Source: Bacteroidota bacterium (GTDB taxonomy: Bacteria > Bacteroidota > Ignavibacteria > UBA10030 > UBA8401). Taken from it: 7,505 bases of DNA. The position numbers were made by a program, and so were the translations under genes. Numbering within the stretch: position 1 is the first letter of the stretch; every line of letters begins with the position of its first letter. Under the pieces are notes generated by a model. That model was not told where the DNA came from. It did no database searches and saw nothing but the letters and a program-made list of their open reading frames with translations. Shown here piece by piece: positions 1-5,665 of this stretch. The stretch is from positions 218 to 7,722 of the forward strand of contig DMPG01000147.1 in assembly GCA_003456055.1 (NCBI GenBank), written 5' to 3'.

Positions 1-224
1 TTCATCTCGGCAAGTTTCTCTTCAACATCTTCAACGGAAGGATTGTGATACCGCGAATAGACATACACGCTTGCATCGCCCTGCGAATATCTGACTGCAT
101 CGTTCGAATTCTCAAAACGATAGGTGGACGTTTGATAGATGGGGGTTGTTACGGCACCTTTGTACGGATAAAGTTTTTTCCCGTGGATCGCACGCGTAGC
201 AAGGGAAACTTTTTTTTTCTTCAT
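1..224 (-). CDS. Cys/Met-metabolism PLP-dependent transsulfuration-family enzyme, N-terminal part (runs off window)
   Basis: This is the first 74 codons of a PLP-dependent enzyme of the cystathionine gamma-synthase / gamma-lyase / O-acetylhomoserine sulfhydrylase family, a cytosolic tetramer in sulfur amino acid metabolism. The N terminus shows the family signature: A9-T-R-A-I-H-G, then G23-A-V-T-T-P-I-Y-Q-T-S-T-Y, then Y56-S-R-Y-H-N-P and the helix V64-EDVEEKLAEM. Y56 and R58 correspond to the Tyr-x-Arg pair that holds the PLP phosphate of the neighbouring subunit. The lysine that binds PLP lies beyond the window, so the exact reaction (synthase, lyase or sulfhydrylase) cannot be told. The ATG overlaps the amidase stop by one base (TAATG), and AAGGTGA (rc of 231-237) sits 6 nt upstream, one of the better ribosome binding sites here. 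It is the last visible gene of the minus-strand cluster. Family assignment is firm; the specific enzyme is not. Confidence 0.9.
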   Translation of the reverse strand, partial: MKKKKVSLATRAIHGKKLYPYKGAVTTPIYQTSTYRFENSNDAVRYSQGDASVYVYSRYHNPSVEDVEEKLAEM

Positions 225-1828
225 TAAAAATCACCTTCGTATTCTTTTTTATATCCCTTCAACGCATTGAGAATTGCAGCGGCTATCTTTTTCTGGCCGT
301 TTGGACTTCGCAAAAACCTTTCATCTTTTACGTTTGAAAGATAGCCCGATTCTACCAGCACATTCGGCATAGATGCGCCGACAAGCACATAGAATCCCGC
401 TTGTTTTACCGGCTGACGCTGCCCTTCCATCTGCGCACTCATGGTCTCTTCAAGCATTTCTGCGAATCGTTCGCTTTGTCTCACATAGGAACTTTGTGCC
501 ATTGTAAGAATAATGAAATTCTCTTCCGTCAATTCCTGGTACCGGTCCTCATAATCTTTTTCCAGTTTCACCACATCATTCTCTTTTTCGGCGATACGGA
601 TCGCCTCTTCAGTCTTTCCGGGACGAAGAAGATAGATCTCAAATCCGTTGGCAGTTGATGGTTTTCGTTCCGTTGAATTGGCGTGAATACTAATGAACAG
701 TTTTCCCTCGTTCTCATTGGCAATTTGTCCGCGGCGATACAATTCAACAAACCGATCTGTCTTTCTGGTATAGACAACTTTTACATCCGGCAGTTCTTTT
801 TGGATCATCTCGCCAAGTTTCAACGCGATACCAAGTGTGATATCCTTTTCCCGGGTGCCGATAACGCCAATCGTTCCGGGGTCGTGCCCTCCATGACCGG
901 CATCCAGTACAACAACATCTAATTTCCACTTCTTCTTTTGCTTTTCGATGGAAACTTCAATTGCTTTCCGTTTTGTTTCTGCCTGTTGACGTCGAATTGC
1001 AGCGGTATTGATCTCCGGTGCTTTTTCTTCAGCAGCAGCTTTCGGTATCAATGTCAGCAGTATGTCATTGCTCGATTGATCCTGAACGATCTCGGTTTGT
1101 TCCACCGTTCCCCGAACCTGGAGAGAAAGTTGAAGTGATGTTTCTGAAATGACAGGCCGAACGCGTTCAACAATTCCTGCAGCAAAGGTCGTATCAATCA
1201 TCAGCGAATCGCATTGCGCTCCCATCAGCGTAACATAGATCCATTCACCGTTCTGCTTTGAGCGGCTGAAATCGCGCACTTTTTCCGATAAATGGATCCG
1301 GAACAATGTTCCATTCATTTTTTCATCAACGGTAAATCCCGTTACCGTGGACAACACCGATGGAATCGGAACACCGGGAGTCTTTGACGCCTCATCGGTT
1401 ACAATTGTGAGCAAAGAATCATCAAGAGTTTTTATCAACTGAACGATCTCGTTCGCCGGTGCAAAATACATTCCTTGTTCAATAATAACAGGATGCGAGA
1501 GTTGAATCACTTTATTTGTCTTTGTTTCAGAATTTGTTTGAACAACAAATGCATTCCCGGCAGATAATTTTAGAACTGCTTTGTGAAGTCTGAGTTCTGA
1601 CTTGGTCAATATCGTATTTTCAAAATATTGCTGCTGAAGAAATTGTGCCAGATCGATAATTGAAACATATTCGATCCCACCTTCATGAAACGAACGTACG
1701 GCCGCGGCCGGTTTGGATGAAACGACGCGGAGCGTGGTCAATTGCCGTTGTGCGAATAGTTGGGCGTGAAAAGAACAGCCCATCAATAGCAGGACGAAGA
1801 AATATTTTCTACTCATGTGGATTGTCAT
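224..1828 (-). CDS. Exported N-acetylmuramoyl-L-alanine amidase (Amidase_3) with AMIN-like domain
   Basis: A zinc amidase that cleaves the amide between MurNAc and the stem peptide L-Ala in peptidoglycan, acting in the periplasm in septum splitting and wall turnover. Residues 1-27 form a signal peptide (hydrophobic F10-VLLLMG, then a likely cut after A-Q-L-F-A26). Residues about 30-140 resemble the N-terminal stalk region of other Bacteroidota/Chlorobi amidases; residues about 160-262 look like an AMIN domain, which binds the wall. After a charged linker (265-300) comes Amidase_3: D309-A-G-H312-G-G, R326-E327-K-D, S380-I-H382-A-N and V490-L-V-E493-S-G-Y. This gives zinc ligands H312, E327, H382 and catalytic E493. 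The roughly 110 residues between H382 and E493 include a charged helical stretch (405-460), similar in place to the regulatory helix of AmiB/AmiC; that role is inference. An alternative start is M5 (ATG at 1816), giving a more typical signal peptide. The start overlaps the yajQ stop by one base (TGATG). Confidence 0.95.
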   Translation of the reverse strand: MTIHMSRKYFFVLLLMGCSFHAQLFAQRQLTTLRVVSSKPAAAVRSFHEGGIEYVSIIDLAQFLQQQYFENTILTKSELRLHKAVLKLSAGNAFVVQTNSETKTNKVIQLSHPVIIEQGMYFAPANEIVQLIKTLDDSLLTIVTDEASKTPGVPIPSVLSTVTGFTVDEKMNGTLFRIHLSEKVRDFSRSKQNGEWIYVTLMGAQCDSLMIDTTFAAGIVERVRPVISETSLQLSLQVRGTVEQTEIVQDQSSNDILLTLIPKAAAEEKAPEINTAAIRRQQAETKRKAIEVSIEKQKKKWKLDVVVLDAGHGGHDPGTIGVIGTREKDITLGIALKLGEMIQKELPDVKVVYTRKTDRFVELYRRGQIANENEGKLFISIHANSTERKPSTANGFEIYLLRPGKTEEAIRIAEKENDVVKLEKDYEDRYQELTEENFIILTMAQSSYVRQSERFAEMLEETMSAQMEGQRQPVKQAGFYVLVGASMPNVLVESGYLSNVKDERFLRSPNGQKKIAAAILNALKGYKKEYEGDF

Positions 1829-2325
1829 CAGCGGTAATTGTTGAATTGTAATGGAATTGGAAAATCAATGCTCTTCAATTTTGCAATGATCGCTTGAAGA
1901 TCGTCCCTGTCTTTTCCGGTAACACGGACCTGATCTTCATTGATCTGTGCCTGTACTTTTATCTTGGTATCCTTGATGATCTGCACCAATTTTTTTGCGT
2001 TCTCTTTATCAATTCCGACGATCATTGTGATCTTCTGACGCACCGTTGATCCGGCGGCTGCCTCAACAGTACCGTATTTCAATGTTTTGATCGCGATACC
2101 GCGCTTGATGAATTTATTTTGGAGAATATCGATCACCGCCTTTAAACGGAAATCATCATCGGTTGAAATGGTGATCTCTTTTTCCTTTTCTGCAAAGTCA
2201 ACCGTTGTTTTAGAATCTTTGAAGTCGTACCGTGTCAGGATCTCTTTGCGGGTCTGGTTCAGCGCGTTATCAACCTCCTGCATGTTCACTTCGGAGACAA
2301 TATCGAATGAATTTTGTTGTGCCAT
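1828..2325 (-). CDS. yajQ: YajQ family nucleotide-binding protein (UPF0234)
   Basis: A 165-residue member of the YajQ/UPF0234 family (E. coli YajQ is about 163 residues), so full length. The family hallmark is at the N terminus: S6-F-D-I-V-S-E, then D18-NALNQ, E28-I-x-T-R-Y-D-F-K-D and the T41-V-D-F strand. The C-terminal half has the expected V158-like ending in which a K-S-I-D-F-P-I-P-L-Q-F-N-N-Y-R stretch closes the fold. Members are small cytosolic proteins of two ferredoxin-like halves that bind nucleotides or RNA; homologues in Xanthomonas and Pseudomonas bind cyclic di-GMP and affect virulence gene expression. Whether this one binds cyclic di-GMP cannot be judged from sequence. AAGAG (rc of 2333-2337) lies 7 nt before the ATG as a weak ribosome binding site. 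The gene is 32 nt after ogg and overlaps the amidase start by one base, so it is probably co-translated with the amidase. Confidence 0.97.
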   Translation of the reverse strand: MAQQNSFDIVSEVNMQEVDNALNQTRKEILTRYDFKDSKTTVDFAEKEKEITISTDDDFRLKAVIDILQNKFIKRGIAIKTLKYGTVEAAAGSTVRQKITMIVGIDKENAKKLVQIIKDTKIKVQAQINEDQVRVTGKDRDDLQAIIAKLKSIDFPIPLQFNNYR

Positions 2326-2357
2326 GGTTTTTCTCTTAATGTACGATGATTTATGTT

Positions 2358-2990
2358 CTATTTCAAAATTTTACCAGCCTCATTGCTCCAAAAGAGCAGA
2401 TCAAGTTCATCGACCGAGCATTCAACGTGTTCGGCAAATTTTTGGAATTTCTTTTCAATTGACAGGTATTTCTTTTTGGTCAATGTCTTTGGTATCGATG
2501 GTATCACTCTATAATAATAAAGATTCTTTAGAATATGTCTGTCTAAAATCGCTAATCCTTCGTTCTTCCCGATATTCCGTAAGAAATGCGTTGCCTCTTT
2601 GTAGCTCAACCCTCTCACATTCTTTACAAACCATTCCCGTTTTTCTACTGCTGAAAATTCTCCAACCGTAATCGTAAAAATCGTTGAATAGTTCGATTTC
2701 ATCTCTGTAATCCACCGTGCTTTTGACCGGTGAAAACGAATATAGTAATCGTTTTGATAGAGCAGCGGTTCAGGATCGACATCATTGAATTGAAAATTAC
2801 ACTGTTCAAAATTTCGCTGCGCCTTTGCGGCATTCACCGCGCTGGACTGCGGTGTCATTAAACAATAGATCAGTTCATAAAAATATGTACTCTCCGGAAC
2901 ATCTCGGTATTCCTGCAAACGGCGACGGATCGCTCTCCGTTTTGCTTTGAACCCCGAATACAATTCTTCAAGATGCCGATATTGTTTCAT
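2358..2990 (-). CDS. ogg: Ogg2-type 8-oxoguanine DNA glycosylase / AP lyase
   Basis: A 210-residue enzyme of the HhH-GPD superfamily, closest by eye to the archaeal/Thermotoga Ogg2 family. It excises 8-oxoguanine opposite C and nicks the abasic site. The hallmark block is G127-L-S-Y-K131-E-A-x-H-F-L-R-N-I-G, then A147-I-L-D150-R-H-I-L. K131 is the Schiff-base nucleophile and D150 the conserved aspartate. The protein ends W201-S-N-E-A-G-K-I-L-K210; in archaeal Ogg2 structures the C-terminal lysine helps recognise the oxidised base, and this ending fits. The early block Y38-E-L-I-Y-C-L-M-T-P-Q-S-S matches the family's substrate-pocket helix. I chose the ATG at 2990 because it overlaps the mutY stop as ATGA and gives a family-sized protein; the reading frame is open 26 codons further upstream to 3068, but that part lies inside mutY and is unlike the family. 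Translational coupling to mutY is likely. Confidence 0.93.
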   Translation of the reverse strand: MKQYRHLEELYSGFKAKRRAIRRRLQEYRDVPESTYFYELIYCLMTPQSSAVNAAKAQRNFEQCNFQFNDVDPEPLLYQNDYYIRFHRSKARWITEMKSNYSTIFTITVGEFSAVEKREWFVKNVRGLSYKEATHFLRNIGKNEGLAILDRHILKNLYYYRVIPSIPKTLTKKKYLSIEKKFQKFAEHVECSVDELDLLFWSNEAGKILK

Positions 2991-3880
2991 TGTACGATAG
3001 AATATTTCTTTTTGACCGCTATGAGCAGACCATTCTTCACCATTATATCCAATACGCTGGTCAGCCACACAGTATCGTTAGAAGTGCAGTCATTCCATAG
3101 CAAACCGGCGATTTCATCAACGGAAAGTGAATGAAAATGGAGCAATTTCAGAATTTTCCCGCGATAGATCCGGCGCGGAATTCCTTTCCACGACGGTTCT
3201 TGTTTCTTCGTTACTGCATATTTCTGCAGGAACTTTTTACTGAATGCGGATGCACAAATAGAATTGATCGGACATTCACTACAGTTCGGATTTCTTGCAG
3301 TGCAGATCGTTCCGCCAAGATCCATCAATGCCTGATTCCAGTTGTATGCATTTTTTTGGGGAAGGACTTGCTCTGCAAATTTCCAAGCATCATCATCATT
3401 CATCATTTCCGATGCAGATGATATTTTTTTTGAGACTCGGGTCAAGATCCGCCGGATATTCACATCAACAACCGGAACCTGTGCATTGAATGCAAAACAC
3501 GCAACGGCATGTGCCGAGTACTTCCCGATGCCGGGAAGTTTCTGTAATTCATCAGGTGTTTTTGGAAGACGGGAATGGAACTGTGATGATACTTGTTGTG
3601 CTAACCGATGAAATCGAAGCGCCCGGCTGTTATATCCAAGTCCGGACCATTCGCGCAGAACATCGGATGCCGAAGCTTTTGCCAGGGAAGAAAATGTCGG
3701 AAATCGTTTGAGCCACCGCCGATAATACTCAACAACCCTGCGTACCTGGGTTTGTTGAGCCATGATCTCTGAAAGAAGAATACGATACGGATTGCGTGTA
3801 GTTCTCCACGGAAAACTACGCTGATGAGATGTATACCAACGGAAGATCTTTTTGTGAACGGCAGGTGTTATGATTGACAC
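2987..3880 (-). CDS. mutY: A/G-specific adenine DNA glycosylase MutY, form without NUDIX-like domain
   Basis: Removes adenine mispaired with 8-oxoguanine, preventing G-to-T mutations. HhH-GPD core: P24-W-R, S37-E38-I-M-A-Q-Q-T-Q-V (E38 catalytic), G80-L-G-Y83, helix-hairpin-helix L115-P-G-I-G-K-Y-S-A, and V137-V-D139-V-N (D139 catalytic). The position of the lyase lysine of endonuclease III is Y121, fitting a monofunctional glycosylase as in human MUTYH. The 4Fe-4S motif is intact: C193-x6-C200-x2-C203-x5-C209. After W226 the protein has only about 70 residues, beginning with G-I-P-R-R-I-Y-R-G-K-I-L and looking like a winged helix, in place of the NUDIX-like domain that reads 8-oxoguanine in E. 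coli MutY. It has 297 residues against 350 in E. coli. The start is GTG at 3880, 14 nt after the response regulator stop, with no clear ribosome binding site. A MIG-like T/G glycosylase is the alternative; the Q-Q-T-Q-V block and the neighbouring ogg favour MutY. Confidence 0.92.
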   Translation of the reverse strand: MSIITPAVHKKIFRWYTSHQRSFPWRTTRNPYRILLSEIMAQQTQVRRVVEYYRRWLKRFPTFSSLAKASASDVLREWSGLGYNSRALRFHRLAQQVSSQFHSRLPKTPDELQKLPGIGKYSAHAVACFAFNAQVPVVDVNIRRILTRVSKKISSASEMMNDDDAWKFAEQVLPQKNAYNWNQALMDLGGTICTARNPNCSECPINSICASAFSKKFLQKYAVTKKQEPSWKGIPRRIYRGKILKLLHFHSLSVDEIAGLLWNDCTSNDTVWLTSVLDIMVKNGLLIAVKKKYSIVQ

Positions 3881-3893
3881 ATCGTTAACGATG
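3881..3893. promoter_or_regulatory. 14-bp perfect palindrome between response regulator and mutY (possible operator)
   Basis: Bases 3880-3893 read CATCGTTAACGATG, identical on both strands, and fill almost the whole spacer between the response regulator stop and the mutY GTG. It could be a protein binding site or a weak mRNA stem masking the mutY start; with no loop it would not make a good hairpin. Chance is possible, so confidence is low. Confidence 0.3.
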
Positions 3894-3894
3894 A

Positions 3895-4596
3895 CTATTC
3901 ATCCTTCAGAACAAAACCTTGTCCGTACACCGTCGTGATCAATTTTACCGGAAAATCCTTGTCAACAGATTTTCGGAGATAATTAATATAGACATCGACA
4001 AAATTTGTACCGGCATCGAACTTATGACCCCACACATCTTCGGCGATCTGTTTGCGAGTAACTATTTTATTCTTGTTGCGCATCAAATATTCCAGCAGTG
4101 AAAATTCACGCGGACTCAGTAACAATTCTGCTCCCGCACGGACCACTTTACGTGCAACAAGATCCATTTCAAGATCGGCGGCAGCGATTTTTACAATTTC
4201 CTGCGGTGCCGGTACTCGCCGCAATAACGCATCGATGCGAGCAACAAGTTCTTTTACATCAAACGGTTTTGCAAGATAATCATCTGCGCCGAGTTTCAAT
4301 CCTTTTACTTTATCTTCTACAGCATTCATTCCGGAAAGGATCAACACCGGCGGGTAAGCGGATTTTTTTCGCATATCCTTCAGCACATCAAAACCGGATT
4401 TTTTTGGAAGTGAAAGATCCAATACAATAAGATCGTATGGATTTTCATTGATCATATTAGTGGCTTCTTCACCATTCACAGCAATATCAACATTAAATTG
4501 CTTTGAAAGACGTTTTTCTACCACCCATGCGATATCCTTGGTGTCTTCAACAACAAGAACTCGTTTCATTTCGGTGTCATCTTTTTTGGTTGTCAT
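3895..4596 (-). CDS. OmpR/PhoB-family two-component response regulator
   Basis: A cytosolic transcription factor of 233 residues, full length for the family. Receiver domain (about 11-125): acidic pair E17-D18, phosphoacceptor D60 in L-I-V-L-D60-L-S-L-P, S88 in L-I-L-S-G, and K110 in Y-L-A-K110-P-F; all key residues are present. Winged-helix DNA-binding domain (about 135-232): L160-S-P-R-E-F-x-L-L-E-Y-L, V179-T-R-K-Q-I, W189-G, then recognition-helix region T197-N-F-V-D-V-Y-I-N-Y-L-R-K and the closing hairpin V223-Y-G-Q-G-F. Target genes cannot be read from this. M10 (ATG at 4569), giving M-K-R-V-L-V-V-E-D, is an equally good start because neither start has a ribosome binding site. It heads the co-directional repair and cell-wall cluster. 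No histidine kinase adjoins it on the same strand; the divergent kinase at 5681 is the nearest candidate partner. Confidence 0.95.
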   Translation of the reverse strand: MTTKKDDTEMKRVLVVEDTKDIAWVVEKRLSKQFNVDIAVNGEEATNMINENPYDLIVLDLSLPKKSGFDVLKDMRKKSAYPPVLILSGMNAVEDKVKGLKLGADDYLAKPFDVKELVARIDALLRRVPAPQEIVKIAAADLEMDLVARKVVRAGAELLLSPREFSLLEYLMRNKNKIVTRKQIAEDVWGHKFDAGTNFVDVYINYLRKSVDKDFPVKLITTVYGQGFVLKDE

Positions 4597-4745
4597 CGTT
4601 GAAAGTATTTAGTGATAAAATGATGTTGTACCTTCTTCCACTCTTCGTCGAGAATGCTATAATAGTATCTCGAATTCTTCCATTGAAGGCAATTGCTATG
4701 GTCATGCTGTGTCACCGGTTTAAGACGAACTGTCTTGTTTTTCAT
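4593..4745 (-). CDS. Small hypothetical ORF upstream of the response regulator
   Basis: A 50-codon reading frame (open upstream to an ATG at 4784) whose TGA overlaps the response regulator ATG as ATGA, the same arrangement as mutY-ogg. The product is charged and aromatic, with R19-Y-Y-Y-like and E-E-W-K-K-V-Q-H-H-F stretches and no signal peptide, membrane segment or family motif that I recognise. Codon choice looks as ordinary as in the neighbouring genes. Either it is a real small protein coupled to the regulator, the decayed end of a former gene, or chance. The overlap is the only positive argument. Confidence 0.25.
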   Translation of the reverse strand: MKNKTVRLKPVTQHDHSNCLQWKNSRYYYSILDEEWKKVQHHFITKYFQR

Positions 4746-4784
4746 AATATCTGGAATGATAGACAATGCGTTAAAGTAAAGCAA

Positions 4785-5340
4785 TTTATGAACGAATGCA
4801 ACCCAGGAAATGAAATTTTATTAACAACATAATGTCGTGTAACAAAAGAAGTAATCTCAACGATGGTGGTCATTGCTCTGAGGAACTCCTTACAGGACGA
4901 AATCTCAAAGCAACTGAAATTCCTCTTTATACAAATCCTACAAGAGCGTAATCCACTGTGGACCGCTTGAGACATGAATATGTTTAAGGATGCCTTGTTC
5001 ACCAACGTCCGGAACGCTATCAAAAAAATGATCTTGTCCGTGTATTGGATTACACCAGAGAACAGTATATCAAGCCAATAAACACAGGGTGAATCAGCCA
5101 TTCTTTCGTTCTGTTTTACTGCCGTTGCCATTAGTCAGACAAAAATTACTCCGCTCAATTCTCAAAATATAGAGACCAACATTATAGAATATCAACGTCC
5201 TCAATACAGCTCTGGTCATTCTGATGGTTGTTGGGGAGGTGAAAGTTTATGATGATCTTTATCGGCATATGAATAATGGTGCGTGAGCAAAAATTTCTTC
5301 TCCAATTATTTCACGGTGAATACTTTTGTGTTTTTGCACA
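4785..5340. other. Long region without a recognisable gene
   Basis: More than 500 bases between the minus-strand cluster and the tRNA promoter hold no protein or RNA gene that I recognise. A minus-strand frame of 129 codons (4742-5131) is open, but its product is cysteine-rich and has no domain-like pattern. On the plus strand a 39-codon frame (4832-4951) and a later stretch near 5000-5090 in the same frame, separated by stops, could be remnants of a gene. Small inverted repeats occur (GAGGAA near 4878 with TTCCTC near 4919; TCCT-tac-AGGA near 4888; GTGTA/TACAC near 5040), so a structured RNA is not excluded. The promoter of the minus-strand cluster should lie here or just below, but no convincing TAnnTTTG or -35/-10 pair was found for it. 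Confidence 0.5.
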
Positions 5341-5348
5341 CACTTTCA

Positions 5349-5379
5349 TTGGAAAGGTTATCAACTTTTTTTATATTTG
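5349..5379 (+). promoter_or_regulatory. Bacteroidota-type promoter ahead of tRNA-Arg
   Basis: TTG at 5349-5351 and TATATTTG at 5372-5379, separated by 20 bases, match the -33 TTG / -7 TAnnTTTG consensus of the Bacteroidota primary sigma factor. Transcription would begin near 5386, just before the duplicated tRNA 5' sequence. A second TAnnTTTG match at 5321-5328 lacks a TTG at the right distance. Confidence 0.6.
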
Positions 5380-5393
5380 TAGGGAACATACCT

Positions 5394-5409
5394 GATCCCG
5401 TAGCTCAAC
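5394..5409 (+). repeat. Direct repeat copying the first 16 bases of tRNA-Arg (copy 1)
   Basis: GATCCCGTAGCTCAAC occurs here and again at 5440-5455, the first 16 bases of tRNA-Arg. The two copies are 46 bases apart and diverge at once on both sides. Copy 1 would sit in the leader of the tRNA transcript. It may be a remnant of a tandem tRNA duplication or of a recombination event at the gene's 5' end. Confidence 0.9.
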
Positions 5410-5421
5410 CCCAAAGGGGTT
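5407..5421 (+). other. Short GC-rich hairpin in the tRNA leader
   Basis: AACCCC-AAA-GGGGTT is a perfect 6-bp stem with a 3-base loop, starting inside the truncated tRNA copy and lying about 20 bases before the mature tRNA. It lacks a T-run, so it is not a terminator; it could guide leader processing or be a relic of the broken tRNA copy. Confidence 0.5.
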
Positions 5422-5439
5422 TCGCTGCAAGAATAAAAA

Positions 5440-5513
5440 GATCCCGTAGCTCAACTGGATAGAGCAACAGCCTTCTAAGCTGTAGGTTCCGCGTTCGATT
5501 CGCGGCGGGATTA
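5440..5513 (+). tRNA. tRNA-Arg (anticodon UCU)
   Basis: All arms fold. The acceptor stem is 5440-5446 with 5506-5512 (first pair G-U, then six Watson-Crick pairs). The D stem GCTC/GAGC is 5449-5452 with 5462-5465, and its loop contains GG. The anticodon stem ACAGC/GCTGT has loop CTTCTAA and anticodon TCT at 5474-5476, reading AGA (and AGG by wobble). The variable loop is AGGTT; the T stem CCGCG/CGCGG has loop TTCGATT; the discriminator is A5513. CCA is not encoded, so a CCA-adding enzyme must supply it. The G1-U72 pair is a mild oddity. The 5' end is duplicated 46 bases upstream. Confidence 0.97.
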
Positions 5514-5576
5514 CAACGATAATAGTAATGTTCTAAATATTCTATTGTAGAGATCCATTCGGTGGTAATCAATATT

Positions 5577-5601
5577 GCTTCCAGTTCATGGAGGCTTTTT
5601 T
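5577..5601 (+). terminator. Hairpin plus T-run after tRNA-Arg (probable terminator, overlapping a possible ribosome binding site)
   Basis: GCTTCCA (5577-5583) pairs with TGGAGGC (5589-5595), seven pairs with one G-U, loop GTTCA, followed at once by six T. This fits a rho-independent terminator 64 bases after the tRNA. The right arm also contains GGAGG (5590-5594), a strong Shine-Dalgarno sequence at good distance from ATG 5602, so the same stem could mask translation of the leader ORF. Confidence 0.6.
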
Positions 5602-5655
5602 ATGTTTCTTGAGTTCAACAATAATGAATTAACCGTACTATCAATAAACCAATGA
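5602..5655 (+). CDS. Possible 17-codon leader ORF before the sensor kinase
   Basis: ATG 5602 opens a frame of 17 codons (M-F-L-E-F-N-N-N-E-L-T-V-L-S-I-N-Q) ending in TGA 5653-5655, which overlaps the ATG at 5652 as ATGA. GGAGG at 5590-5594 lies 7 bases before the start, the strongest ribosome binding site seen in the window. It may serve to bring ribosomes to the kinase start by coupling. The peptide has no run of one regulatory amino acid, so classical attenuation is unlikely. Chance remains possible because the GGAGG also forms part of the terminator-like stem. Confidence 0.3.
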   Translation: MFLEFNNNELTVLSINQ

Positions 5656-5665
5656 ATCGGATTAA

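Noticed and set aside
45..227. 60-codon plus-strand frame at the left end
   Set aside because: Antisense to the clear N terminus of the PLP enzyme.
2087..2671. 194-codon plus-strand frame opposite yajQ and ogg
   Set aside because: It is antisense to two well-recognised genes and its translation has no coherent motifs; a shadow.
2991..3068. Longer N terminus for the Ogg protein (start at 3068)
   Set aside because: The extra 26 residues lie wholly inside mutY, are unlike the family, and the ATGA junction at 2990 gives a family-sized protein.
3868..3882. ATG at 3882-3880 as the mutY start
   Set aside because: It is in another frame and meets a TAA after four codons; the in-frame start is GTG at 3880.
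4742..5131. 129-codon minus-strand frame as a gene
   Set aside because: Product is rich in cysteine, has no hydrophobic or domain pattern typical of a bacterial protein, and no family resemblance; kept only as part of a finding on overlaps.
5394..5513. Attachment site of an integrated element at tRNA-Arg
   Set aside because: Integrases usually duplicate the tRNA 3' end; here the 5' end is duplicated only 46 bases away, and no integrase or phage gene is present.
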